From NCBI GenBank assembly GCA_015485155.1, contig WFUF01000027.1, positions 124,001-188,000 on the forward strand: a stretch of 64,000 nucleotides of DNA, read 5' to 3'. The position numbers were made by a program, and so were the translations under genes. The notes beneath the pieces were generated by a model that saw only the letters and a program-made list of their open reading frames with translations, had not been told where the DNA came from and did not search any database. Origin of the DNA: Robiginitomaculum sp. Lineage in GTDB: Bacteria; Pseudomonadota; Alphaproteobacteria; Caulobacterales; Maricaulaceae. Positions 56,795 through 64,000 of the stretch are shown one piece after another (the stretch's first letter is position 1; each line of letters opens with the position of its first letter).

Positions 56795-57895
56795 ATGACC
56801 GACCTTAGCGCTGCTCTTAGCATGTCTCAATTGGCAAAACTTGCGCAATCCAAAAATCCGCAAAAGCGGGATAAGCTGTTTTTAGCTCTGGGATCCCTGT
56901 GCGCCCAAAAACCATTAGATGAAACTCCGCAAGACAGCGCCTTTTGCGAGATTATGTTTTTGCTCAACAAGGACGCTTCCAAAGATGCTCGCCAGCAAGT
57001 TGCCAATTTACTGTGCGAAAAAGACTGGTCGCCTCGAAGTCTGGTATTGGCATGGGCTATTGATGAGGTTCCTGTGGCCAACCCGGTTTTGCTTAAAAGC
57101 CCGGTGTTAACTGATGATGATCTGGTTACTGTCGCTAAAAGCAGTAGCCTGTTCCACCGTATTGCTATTGCTGATCGTCCAGAAATTACCGAAAAAATCA
57201 CCAGCACTCTGGCTCACTTTAGTGAACCGGAAGTATTGATTGCCATGACCGGCAACACTACGGCCACCATGACTATGGAAACCTTTGCCTCTTGTGTACG
57301 AGTATCTAGGCGTCATGATGCTCTGCGCCTGAAACTTGCCGACCGCAGCGACCTGCCACGAAGCCTGATCCCCTCATTATTTGCCTATTCCAGCACAGAG
57401 GAAAGAAAAAAAATTGCGGTAAATTTCAACGTAGATGTAGAAAAATTCTCAGACATAGTAAGACAGGCCGTTCTTGCAAAATCAGTGTCAGCAGATGACA
57501 CCACCATATATGGCACCAGAGAACTTGAAATTGCCCGGCTTGTGTCCAAGCTGTCCAAAGCTGGAAAACTAACTCCGGCATTTGCTATTCGTGCTGCATC
57601 CGAAAACAAGATTCCATTATTTGAACATGCCATTTGCTCGTTGGCGGACATACCTTTGGAGCAGTTTCGCTCAGCGCTTTCACGCAGCCCGACAATGACC
57701 CTTGCTTTGGCCTGTCATGCTGCTCGCCTAGAGCGGGCAGTGTTTCCATCGCTGCACCGTAATTTACAGGCGCGGGGTTATTTTACCGAGCCGTTAACCG
57801 AAGAGATTACTACCAAGGCAGCACAGGCATTTTCCAGCCATTCACCAGCCGGTGCAGCGGTAGCTTTACGCCTGTTAGCCAGCAACAACACTTGA
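56795..57895 (+). CDS. DUF2336 domain-containing protein
   Basis: 366 aa, helical, soluble. The repeat-like pattern (DARQQVANLLCEKDWSPRSLVLAWAID, FHRIAIADRPEITEKITSTLAHF, LADRSDLPRSLI) matches alphaproteobacterial DUF2336 proteins, built from HEAT-like helices. Function unknown. It lies 31 bp before the NAD kinase gene and may be co-transcribed. Confidence 0.8.
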   Translation: MTDLSAALSMSQLAKLAQSKNPQKRDKLFLALGSLCAQKPLDETPQDSAFCEIMFLLNKDASKDARQQVANLLCEKDWSPRSLVLAWAIDEVPVANPVLLKSPVLTDDDLVTVAKSSSLFHRIAIADRPEITEKITSTLAHFSEPEVLIAMTGNTTATMTMETFASCVRVSRRHDALRLKLADRSDLPRSLIPSLFAYSSTEERKKIAVNFNVDVEKFSDIVRQAVLAKSVSADDTTIYGTRELEIARLVSKLSKAGKLTPAFAIRAASENKIPLFEHAICSLADIPLEQFRSALSRSPTMTLALACHAARLERAVFPSLHRNLQARGYFTEPLTEEITTKAAQAFSSHSPAGAAVALRLLASNNT

Positions 57896-57926
57896 CATCA
57901 GGCGCAGGAAGCTGTGACTGCACATA

Positions 57927-58709
57927 ATGACTGTTGCAAACTCCAGATTTAATTCAATAGCCGTTGTTGCTTCATCAAATCCAAAAGCGCAAGATGGCTA
58001 TCATGAGCTGATAAATGCCTGCGCCGATCATATTTCAGACCATCCTGATGTAATTGTAGCCTTGGGCGGAGATGGGTTTATGCTCGAAGTCCTGCACAAA
58101 CAAATAGGTGCTTCAATTCCGGTATTTGGTATGAATCGCGGCTCTATCGGTTTTTTGATGAATGACTTTCATGTTGATGATCTATTGGCACGGCTAAACG
58201 CCAGTGAACCTGCAATTATCCGGCCCCTTCGCATGATTGGTGAAACTGTTGATGGTGTGCAGTTTGATGAACTTGCAATCAATGAAGTATCCTTGTTCCG
58301 GCAATTCCATCAGGCCGCAAAAATCAGCATTTCCGTAGATGGCAAACCCAGAATGAGCGAATTGATAGCTGATGGTATCCTTGTTTGCACCCCAACCGGC
58401 AGTACCGCCTATAATTTATCGGCCCATGGCACCATTATTCCTTTGGATGCGCGGGTGCTGGCTCTAACCCCGATCAGCGCATTTCGGCCACGCAGATGGC
58501 GCGGAGCCTTGCTCAACCACCAAAGCGTGGTGCGCTTTGATGTCATTGAGCCTGAAAAAAGGAGGGTAAGTGCGGTTGCGGATAACAGGGAAATACGCAA
58601 TGTAAAATTTGTCGAAGTAAGAGAGAGTAAATCAATTAAACTTACCATGCTGTTTGACAGGGGACGGGCACTGGATGAGAGAATCGCCCTGGAACAATTC
58701 AGCACGTAA
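57927..58709 (+). CDS. nadK: NAD kinase
   Basis: 260 aa. Phosphorylates NAD to NADP. GGDGFMLEVL near residue 46 is the GGDG motif, FGMNRGSIGFLMN and ELIADGILVCTPTGSTAYNLSAHG follow, and GPI/LALTPISAF ends the core. Length and order are typical of alphaproteobacterial NadK. Confidence 0.95.
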   Translation: MTVANSRFNSIAVVASSNPKAQDGYHELINACADHISDHPDVIVALGGDGFMLEVLHKQIGASIPVFGMNRGSIGFLMNDFHVDDLLARLNASEPAIIRPLRMIGETVDGVQFDELAINEVSLFRQFHQAAKISISVDGKPRMSELIADGILVCTPTGSTAYNLSAHGTIIPLDARVLALTPISAFRPRRWRGALLNHQSVVRFDVIEPEKRRVSAVADNREIRNVKFVEVRESKSIKLTMLFDRGRALDERIALEQFST

Positions 58710-58746
58710 AACAGCCGATTAAATCAATAGCGATTAGATCCTATCA

Positions 58747-60069
58747 TTAAAAAACAAGAAACAGCGCAACTGCCATTATTGTACCGATCACCGGAATCAC
58801 CACGGTTAATGCTGCAACCGGGCCATATGCGTCCTTGTGGGTTTCGCCGCAAATCGCCCGGATAGTGGTCACCACATAACCATTGTGCGGCAGGCTGTCC
58901 AAGGCACCCGAAGCAATGGCAATCACCCGATGCAGGCTTTCCGGATCCACTGGGTGTTCAGCACCCTCACCCACATAATGCGGAGCCAATAAGGGAAGGG
59001 CAATTGTTTGCCCTCCAGAGGCCGAACCTGTTAAGCCGCAAATCACACTTACCGCGATTGCTGCGGCAATCAATGGGCTTACCGGCAGATCGGTCACAGT
59101 ATTTAACGCCAGATCAAAGGCTGGAGATGCCTTGGCCACAGCGCCAAAACCCACAACCGCCGCCGTATTGGCAACGGCAATTATTGCACCCACTCCCCCG
59201 GCGCTAAACGCCGCCCCCAGCCCAAGAAGCTTTGTATAATGAATGGCCATAAGAACCAAAACGCCCGCCAATAACGCAACCACCAGTGCGTCCAGCCCCC
59301 AATCCCTAAAATAAAAAGCCGTAGCCTGCACAACAAACAGCGGCATCACACAAAGCAACGGGTTGGGCAGATTATCCATAGACCTGATTTCATTGTCATC
59401 GTCACGAGCATGGAACCTCTCGCCTCTCGCCTTGGCCTTTGCCAACATTCTGGCCAGCCAGACAAAACCCAGTGCCGCCATTACCAGGGCCACCGGCAGG
59501 CTGACCTGCCAGCCTGCCATATAGGTGGTTCCCAAATACTCGGTTGGAATAATATTCTGTATTTCCGGAGAACCCGCCGAGGTCATGGTAAATGTCACCG
59601 AACCAAAAGCGATTGATCCGGGAATAAACCTTCTGGGCAGATCTGCTTGCCTGAAAAGGCTGACCGCCATTGGATAGACCGAGAATGCCACAATAAATAC
59701 GCTTACCCCCCCATAGGTCAACAAAGCGCAGGCTGTAACAACTGCGGTACTGGCATAACGAATACCAAATTTTTGCACTACCCAGTGAGCCACACTGTCC
59801 GCAGATCCCGTATCCTCCATCAATTTACCAAAAACAGCACCGAGCAGGAAAACTATGAAAAACTTGCTCACAAAGCCGGTAAATCCGGACATATAGGTGC
59901 TGGTAAAATCTTCTGCTCCGGCACTGGCCGTGGCCGGCAATAAGGCTATCCCGGCGCTAATTGCAACAATTATTGCGCACAAGGGGGCCGCAATCAAAAT
60001 GCTCCAGCCGCGCATGGCCATCACCACCAGCAAGACCAGGCTTGCTATTAAACCGATCATTGCCAGCAT
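58747..60069 (-). CDS. GntP-family permease
   Basis: 440 aa, about 12 membrane helices. GFTGFVSKFFIVFLLGAVFGKLMEDTGSADSVA near residue 60, TSAGSPEIQNIIPTEYLGTT and LTGSASGGQTIALPLLAPHY near 340 are characteristic. Family members import gluconate or other hydroxy acids with protons. Substrate unknown. It follows a MarR regulator gene by 50 bp on the same strand. Confidence 0.85.
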   Translation of the reverse strand: MLAMIGLIASLVLLVVMAMRGWSILIAAPLCAIIVAISAGIALLPATASAGAEDFTSTYMSGFTGFVSKFFIVFLLGAVFGKLMEDTGSADSVAHWVVQKFGIRYASTAVVTACALLTYGGVSVFIVAFSVYPMAVSLFRQADLPRRFIPGSIAFGSVTFTMTSAGSPEIQNIIPTEYLGTTYMAGWQVSLPVALVMAALGFVWLARMLAKAKARGERFHARDDDNEIRSMDNLPNPLLCVMPLFVVQATAFYFRDWGLDALVVALLAGVLVLMAIHYTKLLGLGAAFSAGGVGAIIAVANTAAVVGFGAVAKASPAFDLALNTVTDLPVSPLIAAAIAVSVICGLTGSASGGQTIALPLLAPHYVGEGAEHPVDPESLHRVIAIASGALDSLPHNGYVVTTIRAICGETHKDAYGPVAALTVVIPVIGTIMAVALFLVF

Positions 60070-60119
60070 GAAAATCCCCTAATACATACATTAACTAGAG
60101 CGCAGCCTGCGGCCGAAAT

Positions 60120-60587
60120 TTAGTCCTGGGCAATAGCGGCTATTGCCCTGTTTTCCAACTCATCCAGCAAACGAAATAATTGATCAATTTCGGAGCTGCT
60201 TAATCCCTGTAAAAGCACCTTTTCCTGTTCCAGAGCCAAAGGAGCAATTTCGTCGTGAATGTCCCTGCCGGTTTTGGTCAGTTTCAAAATCTGCTCCCGG
60301 CGGTCTTTTGGTGAAGTGCTGCGCACAACCAGCCCGCGCTTGAGCAGGCCGGAAACAGCCCTGCTTACGGTCATTTTATCCATTGCCGCCTGCATTGCCA
60401 CCTGTTGCGCTGTTCTTGCGCCGCCAGCCCCCAACATTGCAATAACCCGCCACTGCCAGATACTTAAACCAAAGCGATCCCGATATAGACTGGCGATTAA
60501 ATTACTGACCTGATTGGAAACCACAGACAGCCTGTATGGCAGATATTCTGCCAGTTTCCACGAAGAATCTTGCCTGGTATCGCTCAC
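60120..60587 (-). CDS. MarR-family transcriptional regulator
   Basis: 155 aa winged helix. SIWQWRVIAMLGAGGARTAQQVAMQAAMDKMTVSRAVSGLLKRGLV (about 42-87) holds the recognition helix, followed by the wing STSPKDRREQILKLT. It is 3 bp downstream of a fumarylacetoacetase-family gene, so a role in controlling aromatic-acid breakdown is plausible. Confidence 0.9.
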   Translation of the reverse strand: MSDTRQDSSWKLAEYLPYRLSVVSNQVSNLIASLYRDRFGLSIWQWRVIAMLGAGGARTAQQVAMQAAMDKMTVSRAVSGLLKRGLVVRSTSPKDRREQILKLTKTGRDIHDEIAPLALEQEKVLLQGLSSSEIDQLFRLLDELENRAIAAIAQD

Positions 60588-60590
60588 GGT

Positions 60591-61607
60591 TCAAGGGCCG
60601 GTATATCGGGTGACTTTCTGATCAATACGACCGAAAATGCTATGACCATCTGCATCACGCATTTGTATGGAAACCTGATCACCAAACTTCATAAACGGAG
60701 TGGATGCAGAGCCATTTTCTATTGTCTCGATCATTCGTATTTCTGCTATGCACGAATAGCCATCACCACCTTGCGAAATTGGTTTGCCAGCACCACCATC
60801 AAGCTTGTTGGAAACAGTTCCTGATCCAATAATTGCGCCTGCTCCAAGCGGTCTTGTTTTTGCTGCGTGGGCAATGATCTGCCCAAAGTCAAAGGTCATG
60901 TCCTTACCGGCATCAGCCTTGCCAAATGGCTCATTGTTCAAGGACACCAACATGGGTAAGTGCAATTTACCACCATCCCACGCCTCTCCCAGCGCGTCCG
61001 GTGTTACCGCTACCGGAGAAAATGCCGATGATGGTTTTGACTGAAAAAAACCAAAACCCTTGGCCAATTCAGCTGGAATTAACCCACGCAAGGACACATC
61101 ATTCACCAACATGATCAAAACGATTTTGCTGGCCGCAAGTTCAGGGCTTGCTCCCATGGGCACATCATCAACGATGACGGCGACTTCTGCTTCCATGTCG
61201 ATGCCAAAAGTCTCATCATCAGCCATTTCAATGTCTTCACGTGGCCCAAGGAAACAGTCTGATCCACCCTGATACATCAAAGGGTCTGTCCAGAATGTTT
61301 CAGGCATTTGCGCCCCTCTGGCCTTGCGCACCAATTCCACATGATTGACATAGGCAGAACCATCTGCCCACTGAAAAGCACGAGGCAACGGCGAAGCACA
61401 CTCCCGTTCCCGAAAACGCTCCACTGGCACAGCACCGGCTTCAAGGCTTTGATAAAGCGCCCTTAATTGTGGCTCACACTTTGCCCAATCATCCAAAGCC
61501 GCCTGTAATGTTGGCGCAATGCGCCCGGCATCCGTATATCTGGTCAAATCTTCCGATACCACAACCAGACGGCCATCACGACCAGATTTTAATGATGCAA
61601 GTTTCAT
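60591..61607 (-). CDS. Fumarylacetoacetate hydrolase family protein
   Basis: 338 aa from the ATG at 61607; the frame upstream to 61664 has no family match. YQGGSDCFLGPREDIEMADD near residue 110 and EAEVAVIVDDVP with LVNDVSLRGLIPAELAKGFGFFQSKP form the metal and substrate site. The late GAGAIIGSGTVSNK matches the family turn. Such enzymes cleave fumarylacetoacetate in tyrosine degradation or related diketo acids. Forms a pair with the MarR gene. Confidence 0.9.
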   Translation of the reverse strand: MKLASLKSGRDGRLVVVSEDLTRYTDAGRIAPTLQAALDDWAKCEPQLRALYQSLEAGAVPVERFRERECASPLPRAFQWADGSAYVNHVELVRKARGAQMPETFWTDPLMYQGGSDCFLGPREDIEMADDETFGIDMEAEVAVIVDDVPMGASPELAASKIVLIMLVNDVSLRGLIPAELAKGFGFFQSKPSSAFSPVAVTPDALGEAWDGGKLHLPMLVSLNNEPFGKADAGKDMTFDFGQIIAHAAKTRPLGAGAIIGSGTVSNKLDGGAGKPISQGGDGYSCIAEIRMIETIENGSASTPFMKFGDQVSIQMRDADGHSIFGRIDQKVTRYTGP

Positions 61608-61717
61608 ATTTAATACCTTATGCTGACTCACGGGTTTGACGTGCGAACGCCTATTCAGAAGCATTGTTTCTCAGAGGTATTGTTTACACCAGATTCGCGC
61701 ATCTTCCTACAAAGAAA

Positions 61718-61743
61718 AAGGCCCGCTCATCTGAGCGGGCCTT
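61718..61743 (-). terminator. Rho-independent terminator after TonB-dependent receptor gene
   Basis: Perfect 12-bp stem AAGGCCCGCTCA/TGAGCGGGCCTT with a 2-nt loop (likely 4 nt in RNA), followed on the minus strand by TTTTTCTTTG. It lies 26 bp beyond the receptor stop codon. Confidence 0.9.
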
Positions 61744-61769
61744 AGTCCGAATGTTTTGATTTTCAAAAA

Positions 61770-64000
61770 CTAGAAGCTTTTGTCAACCTGGAAGTAGAAG
61801 TAACGACCAATGGTGTCATAGGTACCAAATGGAGTATTCTCGGTTGGTGAGAAGAAACCATCAACCTCTTTCCAGTATGGAGGCTGCTTGTCAAAGACAT
61901 TATCAACACCAGCAGCTACCGACAGAGTATCAGTTACATTGTAACGGATGTTCACGTCATTATAGAAGTACCAGTCGCGAATAACATAGGATTCAACCAA
62001 TGTAGCCGCATCAGCTGCAGAATATCCAAAATCATTGATCAGATAATCAAGAGCTCTTTGCTCATCACCTTCAATTGGTGACAGGGTGCGAACTGACCAT
62101 GCTACGCGGTACTTGTCAGTTGTATAGCTGGCAGTGGTATTAATTTTCCACTCGTTGAAACAGGCTGCTATAAAACCCATACAACGTCCAGCAAAATCAA
62201 GTTGATTTCCGTCATCATCAATTGAAATACGGGAAATAATGTAACTACCGCTTACATTCAAGCCCAAGTCACCATTACCAACTTCGGTGCTGCCGCTGAC
62301 GGTAAAGTCAACGCCTTCACTGCCGTCTAAACCTGTGGAGTTACCAAAGGCACGATCCACCCGCAGAATGTCACCACCATTTTGACGGGTAATCTTGCTG
62401 CACTGGGACACATCACCAAGAATATAACACTCCTGGAGGATATCGTTCAGACCCTCAACAATAATTGGGTTATTTATCTCAATGTCATAATAATCAACCG
62501 CAGCAGAGAAGTTATATTTGCTAAGGAAGTTATTTCCAGGCGTATAAACCATGCCCAGAGTTCTTTGCTTTCCGGTTTCCGGCAACAGATTATCACCAAC
62601 CAGACGGGAACCAACTGTAAATGACAGCAATTGCGCACTAGTTTGCAAGAAGTCAGATCCATCACCAACACCGGCAGCAACACATTGCGGAGTATTCACA
62701 CCAACCACAAAATCATCATTGGGATCGTTGGGCGTTCCATTATCGTTAAGAGAACCGCCACATGGGTCAGTATAGGTGGGGAATCCACCGGAGCCGCCAT
62801 TAAACAGATTGCTGATACTTGGCGCACGGAACGATGTTGAAATAGTTCCACGGAAACGCAAGTCTTCTATTGGTGACCATGACAAGGCCAGACGATAAGT
62901 TTCACCGGCATCAAACGTATCATAAGAAGAAATACGCCCGGCGCCACTGAATGTCAGTTCCTCAAACATTGGCTGACCAGCCATTAACGGGATTTGTATC
63001 TCACCAAAGTAATCGGTTGAGGTCAATGAACCGTTTGTGGAAGTTGCTGGGTTGCCTGATGAATAGCCGTTCTCAATAGCAGCATCCACATCAGTGGCAC
63101 CACGCAATCCGCGGCCTTCAACACCGATCAAAGCCTGAACGGAACCAGCTGGCAATTCAAATAGTGAATTTCTGAATGTTGCCTGCCATTGAGTACCGGT
63201 TGAGCTGAATTTATCGACAGTGTTCAGCCTGATAAAGTTAGCAGCACCAGGAGTGATTGAGTTAGGGCCAAACATATTCAGTGGCTCACAGCCCTGTTGA
63301 CGGGCAAGCTCGCTGGCACACTGATAGTTCACGCCGCCAACTGTCACAATACCAGGACCTGAATTGGTGGTCACTTCAGTATTGAACGCCTGTTCAACCC
63401 GTAACATATCAATCAGATTGCCGTTCTTGTCAGTACCATTATTGAGGTCTGCGGTGTAGGAAATTTCCCAACTACCACCACTGAAGAATGGAATATCACC
63501 TTCTGGCAGGGTACCATCCAATGCCAATACTGTACGGAATGTGTCGGATTCCTGGTCAAACAGACGCGGACCAACATCAAGCATCCGCTTACGGTAAATA
63601 ACATCACGCGGAGAATCCCCTACCTGAGCCCAGAATTGCTCGTTGAATGGATTATCTCGTGGAATGACCAGACCGTAGGTAAACTGGGCACCATTTCCAA
63701 GAGGCACCGGAGCCAGATCCTGCTGTGAACGACGCTTGTTATACATGGCTTCCATAGAGAAGTTCACATATTCGTTGAGTTCATAATTTGCGGTAACCAG
63801 AGCATTCAACGAAGTTGAAGGAGTACGCAAATAGTTCAGCGGATTAAAGTTATAAGCATCACCGAAGAAGTTAAATGGACGGGGTACACCACCAGGCCCT
63901 GTTTGATCAACAATAAGTGATCCTCCAAGATTCTGGTCGTTAATACCAATACGGCCAGCAGGAATAAATGATGAACCGGAGCACTGATCGTTGGCACCAG
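61770..64000 (-). CDS. TonB-dependent receptor, N-terminal part outside window
   Basis: The frame stays open to base 64000, so the signal peptide, TonB box and plug are missing. The visible 743 residues are barrel strands: SLSWSPIEDLRFRGTISTSFRAPSISNLF near the middle is the receptor signature, and GVDNVFDKQPPYW with the end YFYFQVDKSF is typical. It imports a scarce nutrient (iron complex, sugar or vitamin). The many acidic, Asn-rich loops resemble receptors of oligotrophic marine alphaproteobacteria. No ligand can be named. Confidence 0.92.
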   Translation of the reverse strand, partial: GANDQCSGSSFIPAGRIGINDQNLGGSLIVDQTGPGGVPRPFNFFGDAYNFNPLNYLRTPSTSLNALVTANYELNEYVNFSMEAMYNKRRSQQDLAPVPLGNGAQFTYGLVIPRDNPFNEQFWAQVGDSPRDVIYRKRMLDVGPRLFDQESDTFRTVLALDGTLPEGDIPFFSGGSWEISYTADLNNGTDKNGNLIDMLRVEQAFNTEVTTNSGPGIVTVGGVNYQCASELARQQGCEPLNMFGPNSITPGAANFIRLNTVDKFSSTGTQWQATFRNSLFELPAGSVQALIGVEGRGLRGATDVDAAIENGYSSGNPATSTNGSLTSTDYFGEIQIPLMAGQPMFEELTFSGAGRISSYDTFDAGETYRLALSWSPIEDLRFRGTISTSFRAPSISNLFNGGSGGFPTYTDPCGGSLNDNGTPNDPNDDFVVGVNTPQCVAAGVGDGSDFLQTSAQLLSFTVGSRLVGDNLLPETGKQRTLGMVYTPGNNFLSKYNFSAAVDYYDIEINNPIIVEGLNDILQECYILGDVSQCSKITRQNGGDILRVDRAFGNSTGLDGSEGVDFTVSGSTEVGNGDLGLNVSGSYIISRISIDDDGNQLDFAGRCMGFIAACFNEWKINTTASYTTDKYRVAWSVRTLSPIEGDEQRALDYLINDFGYSAADAATLVESYVIRDWYFYNDVNIRYNVTDTLSVAAGVDNVFDKQPPYWKEVDGFFSPTENTPFGTYDTIGRYFYFQVDKSF

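Overview
The window reads as chromosomal DNA of a marine-type alphaproteobacterium with moderate to low GC, plausibly near the Hyphomonadaceae/Maricaulales. That placement is inferred from gene content: 5-aminolevulinate synthase (C4 haem route), a MucR/Ros regulator, an LdtR-like MarR protein, the glyA-nrdR-nusB-thiL order, the serS-surE-pcm-LysM/M23-yajC-secD-secF block, the queA-PPIase-PPIase-coaD-gyrA-ssb/uvrA block and an alphaproteobacterial LexA box. I found no rRNA or tRNA genes and no CRISPR array.

Layout: 1-2.0 kb, two amidohydrolase-family genes, the second lacking metal ligands. 2.1-5.1 kb, DEAD-box helicase, GGDEF protein and a small exported protein. 5.2-8.4 kb, glyA-nrdR-nusB-thiL without the usual riboflavin genes. 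8.7-11.3 kb, mucR, hemA with a small partner gene, and a MarR regulator. 11.4-14.5 kb, three valine-catabolism genes. 14.5-15.2 kb, first copy of a dispersed non-coding element. 15.2-26.5 kb, enoyl-CoA hydratase, queA, two cyclophilins, coaD, a decayed LysE gene, gyrA, ssb and uvrA. 26.5-30.4 kb, a four-gene membrane operon with two CPBP proteases and two related membrane proteins. 30.8-34.9 kb, trmFO, an S9 peptidase and a PuuD-like membrane protein. 35.0-42.5 kb, secF-secD-yajC, NlpD-like factor, pcm, surE, serS. 42.7-44.7 kb, a two-subunit sodium/solute symporter. 44.8-48.9 kb, ccmF-ccmG-ccmH-ccmI for cytochrome c maturation.

48.9-52.5 kb is an accessory island. It holds an IS5-family element with a split, probably inactive transposase, a lone second IS end, the tail of an Rhs protein, broken small genes that could be toxin/immunity remnants, a 63-bp direct repeat and the second copy of the dispersed element. 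The rest is aldehyde dehydrogenase and ferredoxin-reductase-like genes, a lipoprotein cytochrome c, a beta-barrel candidate, a DUF2336 protein, NAD kinase, a GntP permease, a MarR/fumarylacetoacetase-family pair and a TonB-dependent receptor cut by the window end.

The strongest unexplained signal is the pair of about 320-bp elements at 14629-14965 and 51942-52257. Each carries AAGGGTCA-type direct repeats at 12-13 bp spacing, inverted copies of the same motif, a TGTTATAAT extended -10 box, a short hairpin and a boxA-like GCTCTTTGACA. The arrangement recalls an rRNA antitermination leader, yet no rRNA gene follows.
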